A stretch of 64,000 nt of DNA from Eremomyces bilateralis CBS 781.70 (taxonomy: Eukaryota; Ascomycota; Dothideomycetes; Eremomycetales; Eremomycetaceae). Below the pieces are notes generated by a model. It was not told the DNA's origin and did not search any database. It saw only the letters and a list, made by a program, of their open reading frames with translations. Below, in pieces: positions 11,777 through 23,629 of this stretch (its first letter is position 1; each line of letters starts with the position of its first letter). A program made the translations under genes and the position numbers. The stretch is taken from the NCBI RefSeq assembly GCF_010015585.1, contig NW_022985069.1, forward strand, positions 62,001 to 126,000, written 5' to 3'.

Positions 11777-14557
11777 TGTCTCGGTGTGTCAATGTGGAGA
11801 AATTGACTGATGTCGAGGAAGAAATGGAGGGAAATTTCTGAGGGAAGGAATCTCAGCTACAAGGACAACAACATCGTACTATACAGTCACTTGGTATTTG
11901 TCTTGTTTAGAACTAACCCATTCAATCTTTGCAATTCCAATCATGCATCGTGAACGCGCTGACGCGCTTCTCCTCACTTGCGGTCGTGATAATGTGGGGC
12001 TTAGCTCGATTTCACGTGATAACCCAATTGTTATTCACGTGATTGTATCTCCCTAACCATTCATAAATTCCATGGAAGAGGATCGTCACTCACCCACTCT
12101 CCCATTGCTAGTCTTTGTGTTTTAATTTTTATGTCATCTGGTATCCCATTGGATGCCGCAATTCTAGGCTCGTTTCCTGGCCCACCAGCGTTGATACATG
12201 GACAAGCATCAAGGGGATGGTGCCGAATTTCCGCTTCGGCAATCGGAACCAAACCCTTCCAGGATACACTCTCGGACAGTCGGCCGAGTTGTCGCCTTTT
12301 TAGTCCAACCCAAAATTATAACCTCTAATTACATAGTAAGGTCTTGCTTGTGAGTCTTCTGGAGGAATTAGGAATCTGTAAGATGAGTAAGATCGTATGA
12401 GTCAAGAATCCTCGGCGGGAAGTCGGGAATGGATAGGGCACGAAGGTCGCTTGGCGATGCTGATACGGTGCAGATTGTACAGCAGATCCTAACCCGATCC
12501 TGGTGATTCATCATGCTCCATGCTTCCTATCCTGGTATTCAATGCCCTGAAGCGGGTCAGATGAGCCATGCTGTCGTACGCAAGATGTACAGTAGTAGAG
12601 TGAGTTGTGCTGACTTTTCAGGGTGACGACGTCCAAAAGAAAAGCGAAGTGTAGCTCTGTCCATGTCCGACATCAACCTCGATATCGATGCAGATGGAAC
12701 CGAATGTAGACGGTGATCATGGTCCCACCGAGGTTTATAATCCCATTGAAAATTTGATCGGCACGCGGCGGCATCGGGAATATGTACGTCCTACAGTCTG
12801 ACATACAATATGGTGGCTTGCATTTCCAACCGGAGGGTAGCGGCATCAAAGATCACGTCTCCCATACCTTTTCCGAGTACACCAGGTGACCAGGACATTG
12901 ATTGAGGAAGGGTAGGAGCAGTTATACCGAGTTGAAGACCCCTAAACAGTCGGATGATGGACGAGATGCCATTCCACTCTCCAATTTTCACCCCGTGCTC
13001 GTTTTAGTGATTGGGCGAATGTGTTGAAAGGGGCAGGTAAAAAAATGCCCGAGTGGTAAACGGCCCTAAAACTGGTGATGCTTAGCGTGCCGGTCAGACC
13101 GGGACGATGTCATCGTTTGTAAGAAAGTTGTAACAAAGTATTCGACCATCACGTCGCATCTGGGACCCGGTCATCCAATGTCAAGAAGACTAATACCTGT
13201 ACCTACTAATAAGATGAATTTGACTTGCCCGAAAATCCGCAACATGGAGACAGCGGATCAATATCGCACAACCTATTCCCAAAAAAAACTCAATCTGCCA
13301 ACTTCCCAATCCTACGTGTATCTCCAATCCTCGTACTCCTTCGATTCCGGAACCCGCACGCTCTCCCAGACTCCGGCGCAAAAACCTGCTTGGTGTGGAT
13401 CCGCCCAGTTGATAGTCACCGGCAGCGACTCGGACCGGCGGGTTCGTCACTGTTTGAGGCACTCCCTTTGCATAGCTAGTAGAGGACCGATCGCCCATCA
13501 TTGGCGCGTTTCCGGTTTGGAATTGGGACACCCCGCGAATTTCGACTTGTCGAGGCTTGGGGCTTGCACGCTTCAGGGAATTTCGCCGATCTTCCCGCAT
13601 CTGATCGAGGGCTGATGACATCGTTGGCCGAAGCGGACGTGTTCCACTGCTGAGTTGATCGGTTGATATTCAGGGACATCACTCTCCAGTCTCATACGCA
13701 TCAACTCTGTCGTCTCGACATTTTCTATACCTATCACGATCCGACTCTGTCCATAGCAGTCGAGACAGTCTTTCTCGATCCTTAACACCCTTGGCGACGT
13801 CACCACGGAATCGAGCCGATCTTTCCATCTCCCTGGTCCCTCACCACCGATTTTCGACAACGCATGAAGCACACAGTGTGACACGGTTATCCGTAATCGC
13901 AATCTCGCAACCACACCGACAATTACACAACGACATTCTCGGCGATCGCTCGGTCTCTTACACCATTCTGGCTGGGTGTCTTGGAAGTCGTAATTTGGGA
14001 ATTGTATCTCCGCCCTATCCCCCCTGGCACCGTCGCACGCGGAATGAGTAACAGACTGGTGACCCTCCATCACAAGCCTCTTCCCGGTCTAGGTCAATCA
14101 ATCTGCTTCGAGAGCTGCGATTCGTGGTAAGTCCCGCACCTCGTTTTTAATATCGCTTCTGTGTTTGGTATTTATTCCACCTTCAGGGCGCGGGTCCGAT
14201 CTTCATGTTGTATGTGCTTCTGGTTTCCTTGCTCGGGTTTTCTCTTCATGGCACGTCGCTCCTGGTTGCGCATCTGGGCATCTATGTCTGTGGTGCTCGA
14301 ACTTCCTGGACTGCACCGCTTGCTACATCGTCGCGAAATGCTGTACGGATAGAGGGCCACAGGCGCACGATCTTGCATTCGGACAAACCAATTGTGCTGA
14401 ATGCTGATGGTGGTGGCTTTGTCGCCCTGTCCGCAGTTGTCGACATACCGCTTTAGGCGGCTTCCCTGTGTTCTTCACATTACCTAGTTGGGACATTCTA
14501 ATCCTCGCGTTCCTTATCTTTATCTGTTATTTTGCCGTCACCTTTGAAGAAGCCCCA
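11777..14557. other. Long intergenic region with weak ORFs
   Basis: Nearly 2.8 kb between the divergent BRCT and arrestin genes. Apart from the weak minus frame listed separately, only scattered short ORFs are seen. The last ~500 bp is pyrimidine-rich and is probably promoter and leader of the arrestin gene. No repeat or tRNA was recognised. Confidence 0.45.
13190..13621 (-). CDS. Hypothetical ORF, 143 aa, doubtful
   Basis: Open minus frame starting MSSALDQMREDRRNSLKRASPKPRQ. The first ~80 residues have a coding-like composition (basic, Ser/Pro rich). The rest, from about RRSLGERAG onward, looks less protein-like, so a splice may be missed there. A plus-strand frame of similar length overlaps it fully (13178-13615), which weakens both. 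No domain recognised. Confidence 0.2.
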   Translation of the reverse strand: MSSALDQMREDRRNSLKRASPKPRQVEIRGVSQFQTGNAPMMGDRSSTSYAKGVPQTVTNPPVRVAAGDYQLGGSTPSRFLRRSLGERAGSGIEGVRGLEIHVGLGSWQIEFFLGIGCAILIRCLHVADFRASQIHLISRYRY

Positions 14558-17500
14558 ATGGCTTCCCAAACTTCCCCCGCATTGGAGCCCTTGTATGAGG
14601 AGTACCAGTATACGAACCGATCGCTAAACTACCCGACCATGGCAGGATATCTCCCCGTACACGCGCAACGAGGGCGACTATATTACCTCCCATCCGACCT
14701 GCCCAGATCACAGCGCTTGTCTGATCCCGATCTTCCCGCATCCAACATTCCGAGACTCTTCACTGCTCGCTCCCGCCGTCCTCAGCGCATCCACGTCGAG
14801 CGGGTCCGCCTTTCCACCCCGTCGGAGCCTCCGAGTGCGAAAGCGACCCCCTACTTGCGGAAATCGACCACGACGCTCATCGCCGAAAAGTTCAATCTGG
14901 CGGTCAGCAAAGAGAGCGCCAAGCGGTTCCTTCGATCGTTCATCGCCCCACCTTCGGCACCTAGGCCAGACGACCCCCCATCCCACCCGTCCTTGAACCG
15001 GCTAGAGACCACCGATATCAGACGGCCGGACGAGCAGGTCGCTGCTCCTTCCGGTCGTAGAATCGGTCGATCCGCCTCGTCTCGTGGAGAAGGCCGCCGT
15101 CCCGACCGTGCTGCTACATCGTCGAGCTTCCGCCACTCTCTCGCTGGTCCCATTACCGGCGCTCCATCCGCCATGTCTCTCACATCCACTCTAATACCCG
15201 CCGTCACGCCTGACGTGCGGGTGCTCAGTCCCCATCGGCCCCCCCCTACCAACCCTCCTGCCACGATTTCGACTCCGGATCCGCGGCCAACGGTGCTGAG
15301 GACAACGAAAGTGGAGTCGGAGGAGAAGCCGATTGCGAGCGGAAATGGCGTGAGCGTGTTTATCTCCTTGACGGAGCCCGTCTTGTTTTTGCAGGGGTTC
15401 GAACAGTCCGATTCGGGTGGACGAGGGACAGCGATGCTGCGGGGAAGTTTACGGGTGAAGGTGACGAAGCCGTCGAAGCTGAAAGGGGTAACCCTGAGGT
15501 TTAAGGGGAAGGCGACGACGAAGTGGCCAGAAGGTAATTAGATTAAACGCCTCAGCTCGAAGAACGCGAACTAATTTGTATCTGCAGGAATTCCGCCTAA
15601 GAAAACCGAGTTTGAAGAGACTGACACGATCATGTCGCACACTTGGCCCTTCTTCAACGCACAATTTCCAACCGCGGAATTAGGGCCCGGGGCAGATCAC
15701 TTCGAGCTCTTTCCCAACAAACTGCCGTTATCTTCCACGAGTACCCCCGAAAGCAGCATGACCATGCATAAAAGTCGTGCGTCCTTCGACATTCGCCGCA
15801 TCTCTCCACCTAGCACGGCGAACGGACTGAGCAAGTCGGAACAGAAGCGGCTATCGCTTCAAGTGAACCAATCTCGAAGTTTTAGCAAGGACGAAACCCC
15901 CATAAAACCGGGGAACAGCGGGTCCAGCGTGTCCCAGAAGGGATATCGCACTTTCCAGCCGGGCGAATACTTCTACAATTTCGAGCTTCCTTTAGACTCG
16001 CATCTTCCAGAAACCCTATCCGTTGATCTTGGCTCTGTCGGATATACACTGGAAGCTGAAATTGCTCGCGCCGGTGCCTTCCGCGCCAATCTGGTGGGCA
16101 CGAAACCCGTGGTGCTGATCCGCGCGCCTTCGGAAGGCAGCTTAGAGCAGGTGGAGCCGATCGCCATCTCGAGGAACTGGGAGGACCAGCTTCACTACGA
16201 CATCGTCATTTCGGGGAAATCCTTTCCGCTCGGGGCCCAAGTCCCTATAGCTTTCAAACTCACGCCGCTCGCCAAGGTCACTTGCCATCGCATCAAGGTT
16301 TATGTGACTGAGAATGTGGAATACTGGGCACACAACAAGCGCGTACATCGGATGGAACCAACCCGGAAGATCCAGCTGTTCGAAAAGCGTGCCGACGCAC
16401 GCGCCGTTAGTACATATCCCGGGAGTACCATGCGGATATTATCAGGTGGTGGTCTAAACTACGAGCAGCGGCAACGAGCAGCGATGGGAGAGCCCGTCCA
16501 GCAGGGCTCAGATCCTGTGAATCTCCTAGGGAACCTTGACGGAGAGGCGTCCATGGCGGCCGGGCCAACGGAAATGGAGTTCAGTGTCCGGTTGCCGACG
16601 TGTCGGGAGCTGAACTCGCCCGAGTCGAGAGGGAATAGGTTGCATTTCGATACGACCTATCAGAATATCCAGGTGCATCATTGGATCAAGGTACGTGTTC
16701 TCCGCTCCCCAAGTCATCCCATATTTTGCCCATATTAACGTTTCACCAGATCGTCATGCGCCTCTCTCGTCCCGACAAGAATGACCCATCCAAACGCCGC
16801 CATTTCGAGATCTCCATCGACTCCCCCTTCCACATCCTCTCCTGCCGCGCCGTGCAAGCCAACCTTGCCCTACCGGCCTACACCTCCGAAAACTTCGGCG
16901 CACTTATCGAGCAACCCAACCTCGCCACCTGCGGCTGCGGTGGCGCCGCTGCCTTGTCCGCCAACCACGCCCCCGGCTGGATGGCGGAAGCGAGCTCTCG
17001 ATCGAACGCCGTGCACCAGCGCGACTACCCACCCCCGCCGGCGTCCGAACCTGGCCTGTCGAACGCGACGCTGCTGGATCCATCGTCCGCAACGTCGTCG
17101 CAGCCGTCATCCGGCCGGAGCACGGCTCGGAATTCCGCAGTGCTGTCCGGCGTTCCCGAATCGCCAATCACGCTTCCACGACCCGAAGCAGCGCACATGG
17201 CGGGGGGGACCTCGACCTACACCTCAACCCCCGTANNNNNNNNNNNNNNNNNNNNNNNNNNNNNNNNNNNNNNNNNNNNNNNNNNNNNNNNNNNNNNNNN
17301 NNNNNNNNNNNNNNNNNNNNNNNNNNNNNNNNNNNNNNNNNNNNNNNNNNNNNNNNNNNNAACCCCCACCCGGGCGACCCCTCCGCCCCCTCTCGCCCCG
17401 TCCACCTCATCCGCACCCCCTCCTTCAACCCCCCCGCATTCTCCCTCGCGGACTCTGACCCGCCGCCGCCCTTGCAGACACCGCCGCCGCACTACGAGAG

Positions 17501-17753
17501 CATCGCGAACCCGACGACGGGGCTCGCGGACTACTTCCAGCGGCTGAGCGACGCGTACGCGGGGGAGAGCGGCAGCGACGACGAGGCGCCGGCGGGGAGG
17601 AGGAATCGTGTGGAGGTGCCATTGACGCCCGGGGGGAGGAGTAGCCGGAGTATGGATGGGGTGAGGTGGTGGTTTGGGCAGCAAGGGCAAGGGCAGCAGG
17701 GCCAGGGCCATGGTCAACAGAATGATGGAGAAGATGTAGAAAGGCGGACATGA
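14558..17753 (+). CDS. Alpha-arrestin, ALY1/ALY2 (ART3/ART6)-like; contains N gap
   Basis: Adaptor that recruits a Rsp5-type ubiquitin ligase to membrane transporters for endocytosis and sorting. Exons: 14558-15533, 15588-16690, 16750-17753, with introns of 54 and 59 nt. A disordered N-terminal third is followed by the arrestin N domain (GSLRVKVTKPSKLKGVTLRF; GYRTFQPGEYFYNFELPL; LGSVGYTLEAEI) and C domain (FPLGAQVPIAFKLTPLAKV; IKVYVTENVEYW; a splice through VHHWIK-IVMRLSR). The C-terminus has TPPPHYESIA and GLADYFQRL. Exon 3 is interrupted by 125 Ns, and the frames on either side do not agree across exactly 125 bases. The ATG at 14558 was chosen; an in-frame ATG at 14468 would add a hydrophobic segment unlikely in a cytosolic adaptor. 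Confidence 0.9.
17236..17360. other. Assembly gap, 125 Ns
   Basis: A run of unknown bases inside exon 3 of the arrestin gene, flanked by C-rich proline-coding DNA. The upstream frame (ending TSTYTSTPV) and the downstream frame (beginning NPHPGDPSAPSRP) fit together only if the real gap is a multiple of three, or if it hides an intron. Confidence 0.99.
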
Positions 17754-18375
17754 CGGCGAAGATAAGAACGGAGAAGAACGGAGATCTTCACGACAAAATA
17801 TAGAATGAGCAATGACTTTCGATGCATCTAACGGCGATTTATGATGGGTATTGGCAGGGACAACCGGCTGACATTTGGCGACGGCGCGGCGGCTTGGAGC
17901 GACTATATTCAGTTCTAGATCATAGGTTTGGTTATGTGAGCGGGCCGAGATTAGTTAGCGATGTCTATGGAACAACTTGTATATAGTTAGATACTCGTAA
18001 TGCAGGCCTGGTTGCTTGTCGTGGGTCGTCAATGGTGCACATCGCATCTTCGTAACTAAAATATTACTGTGGCAGCTAGGAGCACTTCCCTCGTCTAAAG
18101 TAGTCAATCGCCTACTCCTTTTCAGAAACTTGATATATTAAGTCGTCGAGGATCATGATGCTTGTGATTGTTACTTCATAGGCTCGTTTTGCTTGTGGGA
18201 CAACGGCACATATACCTCGGAATTCTGATTCATGAACAGCAGTAGATGCTCGGACTGATAGATGAATGCGGTGTGCCGGATTTCCCGCTATCTCCGATGT
18301 GCATATATTGTGTAGTTTAGCTAGAGGACTGCCTCCGAGTTCGTATCATCTTCCTCGACTTTCATACCTAGCCCA
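17754..18375. other. Intergenic between convergent genes
   Basis: About 620 bp between the 3' ends of the arrestin and septin-like genes. It is AT-richer than the flanking exons and should carry both 3' UTRs. No gene seen. Confidence 0.5.
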
Positions 18376-20865
18376 CTACCAACCCCAACCCCAATTCAGC
18401 GCTTCTCCCTGCTTTCCCCACCCCCTCACCACGGCAATCAGCACGGCCCCGACGAACGACACTCCGCTCAACAACTGCACCGTCTGCCACGCCACTCCGC
18501 CGAGACTCCCTACCCTCTCTTTCTCTGCGCGGCGCGCCCACGCCGGGACTCCACTGTCCCCCAGGACCTTCCTCCGCCGGCGCCTGGCCTCGGGGTTTCG
18601 TCCCTCCGCCCCCCTGCTACCACTCGACCCCGCAGGCGGCGGCCGCGCGAGGACCAATTCCTGCTCTCCCTGCCGAAACTGACCGACGACCCTCCCACAA
18701 ACCCTCCCCGCAACCCTCCCATCCGATCTGCTCGCAGCTCCCACACTGGAACTCGATCCCATCCCTCGCTGCTCATCCGGACGTCTCCCATCACCCTCGC
18801 AGATCACGAGCCCCCCCCTCGCCACCTCCCGCTCCAGCTGCCGCGCCAACCACTCCGCTCGTTCATCGCCAGTAAGCCGCTCGTACCGCTCCCGCTCCGC
18901 GCTCACCGTGCCGCGCAGTTCCGTCGCCCACCGGGAGAGGCGAAGTTGCGCGAGGCGTTCTTCGCGTGTCACGTGTGCGCGGAACGCGGCGGCGGAACCG
19001 GGAAACGCTGCCGTTATAGCGGATGACGAAGGCGATGACGAGGGGGCTCTGGGTCCTGAAAGGGGGGATGTGGGGATCCGAGAAAAGGGGGGAGGGATGC
19101 GGTCGGTGGCGCGAGGGTTGACGGCTAGTCCGGCGCGCTTTCGCCACTGGACGACCTTGTGGGCGGCAGAGGCGCGGAGGTAGGCGATGTTGTCCGGGTG
19201 GAAGAGCCAGTGGACGAGCGGGTCCAGGTCGGAGGGGTGGAGCGGGGCGAGGTAGGTGCTGGACATGAGGAGGCTGGCGTCGATTTCATCGTCGGGGCCA
19301 GGGGCGGAGGAGACGACGTACGGCGCAGTGGGCACGGTCGTCGAGAGGAAGGAGGAGGAGACGGCGCTGTCGATGCCGGAGGTCGCGGCGTATTCGCCGA
19401 GGTTGACGGGGCGGACGCCGAATGAGTCGGGGCGGTGTTGGCGGATGGGCAGTGGCCGCTCGAGGGAGACCGTTTTGACAGAGGATCGTTGGAGTAACTC
19501 GGCAATCCTGGCATGATGGTCTCCCAGCTGCTCCTCGGACAGGAGATCGCAACGACTGATTATGGGGATCACGTTGGTGGACTGCGCCAGTCGCTCGAGC
19601 ATCTGCATCTCCACGTCCAACTCTTCCTGGTGGCCGAACAGGAAGAGGACTAAATCGACCTGGCTTCCATTGCCGCACATCAACTGCAATAATTCGGTGT
19701 CGCTCATCGTCGCGGTCGAAATGCTCTTGAACGATTGACCTTCGACGTACCGCAGCAGCTCTTCGTCTCTTGCACGGCCAAGCCCCGGAGTATCAACGAA
19801 TGTAATATTCCTGTCCAACACATCCGTGACGCTATTCCTCCTCTTCGCCATCCCCGCCCCCTCATTCAACTCCGCCCACCAACCCGGTAACGGCCTCGAA
19901 CTCGCCGCGATCTCCGTAATCCTCGTCGTCCCGGACGCACCCCTCCACTCCATCCCCCCACCCCAACTTCCTCGCTCCTGCACCGGGTCTATATGTACGA
20001 TATCCTCACACACCTGCACCATCGACCGGATCAGTGACGACTTCCCCGCCCCCTTCCGCCCCACCACCATGATCTTCAGCCGCCCCATCCGTCGCCCTAC
20101 GTCCGTGAACGGTCGCCGCGCGGGCATCTGCAGCGACGGCATCACTAGCTCCGGGATGCTCAGCGTGCTTTCCCGGCCCACCGTTCGCCGACTTCGTCGC
20201 ATGTGCATTTCGTCGCCCTCCTCGCCGCCGGAGGTGACTGCCTGGCTCGCTACGTCGTCGTCATCGTCGGTGTCGGACAGCCGTAGGCTCTGCAGCGATA
20301 TAGACTTGGGCGTGCTGGGCGCGGCGGAAGGGTGGGGGGAGAGGTTCGGCGTGAGGGGCTGCGACAGCGAGGTTTGGGACGGGCGGCGGAGATGGCGGGT
20401 GGCGAATCTGGTGGTGTAGTTTGGAGGGAGGGGTGGAGGGTCCGCGGGAGGAGTGGGGCCTTCCTCTAACAGGAGCTCAGCCGTGGAAGGGTCCGTGGAG
20501 GTGGAGGGGATTCCACCGCCAGCTGTAGGGCTGTCGATCGTTTCATCGGCGACTATAGAGAGAGGGGTGGAAGTGGTAATGGGAGAACCTTCTATTGCCT
20601 CGAGCGACTGCACTCCGAAAACGCTAGACGTGTCTTGCGTCCCCGTTTCGTTTCCCATGGTTCTCACCGTAAAGTCCCGACTCTGCTCCTCCTCCAGTTT
20701 CCTATCCTCTTCCGTATCTAGGTTCATCTCCTCTGCGCTTCTGATAAAGAATTCCGTCGGAGCCATATCGTCGGATGCACGTGGTGTAGTTGCGTCGGAC
20801 GAGCTGGATTTCGGTGATCGTGTAGGCGGTCCACGGCCGGTCTCATTTGCAAGAAATTGCGGCAT
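18376..20865 (-). CDS. Septin-like GTPase with C-terminal membrane anchor
   Basis: A single exon of 829 aa. The N-terminal ~255 residues are disordered, Ser/Thr/Pro and acid rich. The G domain follows: P-loop GRKGAGKSS at 269-277, DTPGLG at 358-363 (Switch II/G3), and a G4-like SRCDLL at 437-442. The sequence before the P-loop (RLKIMVVG) and the later domain order resemble septins rather than Ras or AIG1 proteins. The C-terminal tail is basic and ends with a hydrophobic segment (VQLLSGVSFVGAVLIAVV, ~22 residues from the end) likely to be a tail anchor. Canonical septins lack this anchor and usually have a coiled coil, so this is a divergent membrane-tethered relative. Cellular role unknown. 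Confidence 0.78.
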   Translation of the reverse strand: MPQFLANETGRGPPTRSPKSSSSDATTPRASDDMAPTEFFIRSAEEMNLDTEEDRKLEEEQSRDFTVRTMGNETGTQDTSSVFGVQSLEAIEGSPITTSTPLSIVADETIDSPTAGGGIPSTSTDPSTAELLLEEGPTPPADPPPLPPNYTTRFATRHLRRPSQTSLSQPLTPNLSPHPSAAPSTPKSISLQSLRLSDTDDDDDVASQAVTSGGEEGDEMHMRRSRRTVGRESTLSIPELVMPSLQMPARRPFTDVGRRMGRLKIMVVGRKGAGKSSLIRSMVQVCEDIVHIDPVQERGSWGGGMEWRGASGTTRITEIAASSRPLPGWWAELNEGAGMAKRRNSVTDVLDRNITFVDTPGLGRARDEELLRYVEGQSFKSISTATMSDTELLQLMCGNGSQVDLVLFLFGHQEELDVEMQMLERLAQSTNVIPIISRCDLLSEEQLGDHHARIAELLQRSSVKTVSLERPLPIRQHRPDSFGVRPVNLGEYAATSGIDSAVSSSFLSTTVPTAPYVVSSAPGPDDEIDASLLMSSTYLAPLHPSDLDPLVHWLFHPDNIAYLRASAAHKVVQWRKRAGLAVNPRATDRIPPPFSRIPTSPLSGPRAPSSSPSSSAITAAFPGSAAAFRAHVTREERLAQLRLSRWATELRGTVSAERERYERLTGDERAEWLARQLEREVARGGLVICEGDGRRPDEQRGMGSSSSVGAASRSDGRVAGRVCGRVVGQFRQGEQELVLARPPPAGSSGSRGAEGRNPEARRRRRKVLGDSGVPAWARRAEKERVGSLGGVAWQTVQLLSGVSFVGAVLIAVVRGWGKQGEALNWGWGW

Positions 20866-21961
20866 GATTGTTAATATAGTAGGTGTCGGGAACCGTCAGC
20901 TGGTTCAGCTGTTTGAGCATCAACTGCGGTACGGTAGAGTACTAGTATACGGAATGGGGATGGATGTCCCACTCCGGATGCGGGGCAGGGACAGGAGGGG
21001 CTCTAATGACCGTTCAAGTAGAGGCGAGGCGTGGGGCCGGCCGTTTTACGATATATTATGGGCGTTTCCCATGTATCGGCTGATGCTAAGGGAGAATCCG
21101 AGAGAGAGAATTAGCGGTGTTGAATGAAGAGGTTAAGATCCGATGTACAAACTGTTATCAGTCAAGCTTATGCATGGGTGATGCTCCTAGACATGGTCAC
21201 GCTGCCCCAGGCCTCCAGTACCACCATCCCTGGCTTATGCATTCGTACGCACCGCTATTGTCCACAATTAAGTGTTATATTGGTACCATACTTATGTGTA
21301 GATGCCTGATCCGCCATGCCCCGCTGAATTGAACGTGCTATAATACATGGAATTCCGCTCCCATCTCCACCATTCCTCAGCTCCTCGCCTCGTCGACCCT
21401 GTCCCACGTTATGTTCGAAGTCGCATAGGACGACCGCTGCTACCACGTTTTTCACTATATGTTCGTATCCAAGGACCACCGTCCTCTCCGAACCATCCGC
21501 TCGTCGCTCTCCGACCGGACCGAGCATGGAATCAAAAGCGAGGAATGTCAGCGCGACCGTGAGTTCAGCAAGAACCATCTAGAGAAAGCGTAAAACATTC
21601 GAAAGAGCAGGATGCGCGCTATGCAATGAGAGCGGCAGCGTCGAGGGATTGAAATTCGAACCCCTAAATAATTGCAGGAAAACGTCCGAGCTTGAATCCG
21701 TCGAAAGTACGGAAGAGAGCAACGGACTTTTGATGGAAACCGCCCATGAGAAACCCAACGCTTAAGCGAAGAGCAAAGAAAAGGGAATTAGAAGCAGACG
21801 AACGGTAAGGCGCATCGACGTGGTGGGGAGGAAAATCAGGAATCTTGGAATCGGTGCGAGAGTCAGCGCCTCGCTTCCATCGTTTCAGACGAGGCCGTAA
21901 TATGCGTGACGAATCGATGTCGCTCCTCATGATAGCTCAGACGCCAAAGTTTTAATGGTTT
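20866..21961. other. Intergenic, septin-like promoter and G3BP-type 3' region
   Basis: About 1.1 kb between two minus-strand genes. The left part should be the promoter of the septin-like gene and the right part the 3' UTR of the RNA-binding protein gene. Only short ORFs are present. Confidence 0.5.
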
Positions 21962-23629
21962 CTAGGCAGTCACTCCTTGACCACCTCTTCCGCCAGTGCC
22001 ACGGCCGCCCTGCACACCTCCACGGCCCCTGCCTCCCTGCACGCCACCGCGGCCCCGATCGATACCGCCGCGGCCGCGAGATCCCATCCCACGGCCACCG
22101 AAGAAGCCGCTCGCGGGCCGGACCCGACGCTCTTCCACGTAAACTTGATCGGTGCCAACCTGGTGCGGGTTCGCCGCGACCGCCGCGTTGAAGCCGGCCT
22201 GCGTCGCGAAATCCACGAAAGCGCAGTTCTTGGGGCGGCTGATATCGCAGTATTGGATGCCGAACTTCTCAAGCGCCGCACGGAGCGATTCCTCCCCGAC
22301 GGTGTCGTAGACGTTCTTGATGTAGGCACGAGCAACTTGCGAATCGGCGGGAGCGGCACCGGCGGGTTGCGCTGTGGATTGTCGGTTTGTCTTCTTGTGA
22401 TGATCGGTTCCGGCAGTTTGCCAGCCCTCGGCGGACTCGGTGTCGGTAGGGGTGTCCTTCTTGGATGCGGAGGGGGAGGAAGCTGAAGGACCGTTGCCGG
22501 CGGTGGGCGCACCATGAGTGGCCTCAGCCTTTGGAGCAGCAGCAGGTCGTGCTTGGCCTACGGACGCCGAGATCGCGGGAGTAGCGACCTTGTTGGCAGA
22601 TGCAGCCAATGAAGCCCAGGTTTTGGGTGCAGCAGGCTTAGGTGGTGCCGATGGGGTTGCCGCAGGAGCCGGTTTCGGCTGGGTCGGGACAGGAGCTTGT
22701 TCGGGCTCCTTGGGCTTCACGGGCTCCACGACCTCCTTGGGGGTTTCGACGGCAGGCTCCGGAACAGAGGGGGCAGCTTCGGGTTGGGGAGCAGCGGGTT
22801 CATGCCCAACTTTCCCGTTCCCGTTCACCAGAGCTTCTTTAGCGGGAGCTTCCTCTTTGACGGCGCCTTCGGCACTATCGTCAGCCTTGGTCGGCTCCGA
22901 GACCGGAGCAACTGCTCGCTCTGGGGCAGTGACGGGTTCCTCAGCAGGAGCAGCGGCAACTGCAGCAGGCTCTTCTCCATATTCTTCATCATCTTCTTTG
23001 AGGGAACGGAATATATCGTTGAGGACGAAGTAGCCGTTGCTTTGCTCCGCGAGGATGAAAGAGTGCACAAAGCGGCGCGGGGGCTCCGCCTTGTTCGACG
23101 CCTTCAAGGACATCTCGCCAATAACTTGGATGAGGATCTTGTTGTCCGAGGCCTGCGAGTCGACGTTCGTGATGCGGACCTTGGCGAACTGGCAATCGAT
23201 CTGTTTGATGCGTTCGTTGATTTGCTATATACGATCAGTCATTGAGTTTCGAGTGGGATGGGGTCGTCCATTACTTACCCGCTGTCCGATGCACACCGGT
23301 ACCTTCTCCTCTTCGATGCCATAGATGAATTGAGACCGCTTGTTGTAGAAGAGCTATCAAAATGTTAGACCTGAATGGCTAAGGTAGCCCTCCATGGGCG
23401 ACAGCTGATTTTCACTCACGTATAGCTTCTCCGGGTCATGGCTGAGAGTGGTGTAGTATTGCTCCAAGAACAGCCACGCGACCTGCTCGGCGGGATACGG
23501 CTTGTCTCCCCCGTCGGCAGCGGTGGTGGTAGTGGCATCGCCATGATTGGCGGCAATGATGGCGGATGGATCCTCGCTATGTCCAGCGTAGGAACCATTG
23601 ATAGTAGGTGCAACAACTTCGGTAGCCAT
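21962..23629 (-). CDS. G3BP-type RNA-binding protein (NTF2 + RRM + RGG)
   Basis: Homologue of the G3BP family (fission yeast Nxt3), linked to stress granules, ubiquitin-protease partnership and mRNA handling. Exons: 23629-23420, 23353-23279, 23224-21962; introns of 66 and 54 nt; 515 aa. The NTF2-like domain starts at about residue 45 (VAWLFLEQYYTTLSHDPEKLY) and continues over both splice sites (FIYGIEEEKVPVCIGQR; IKQIDCQFAKVRITNVDSQ; FILAEQSNGYFVLNDIF). A long Ala/Pro/Glu-rich linker follows, then an RRM (RAYIKNVYDTVGEESLRAAL; NCAFVDFATQAGFNAAV) and a C-terminal RGG tail of repeated GRGGVQGGR units. The domain order matches the family exactly. Confidence 0.93.

Noticed and set aside
14468-14557. 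Upstream ATG giving the arrestin a hydrophobic N-terminus
   Set aside because: Alpha-arrestins are cytosolic; the segment reads like T-rich leader DNA, and the later ATG begins the protein-like sequence.
21640-21670. tRNA B-box-like GGTTCGAAT on the minus strand
   Set aside because: No pairing T arm, acceptor stem or A box nearby.
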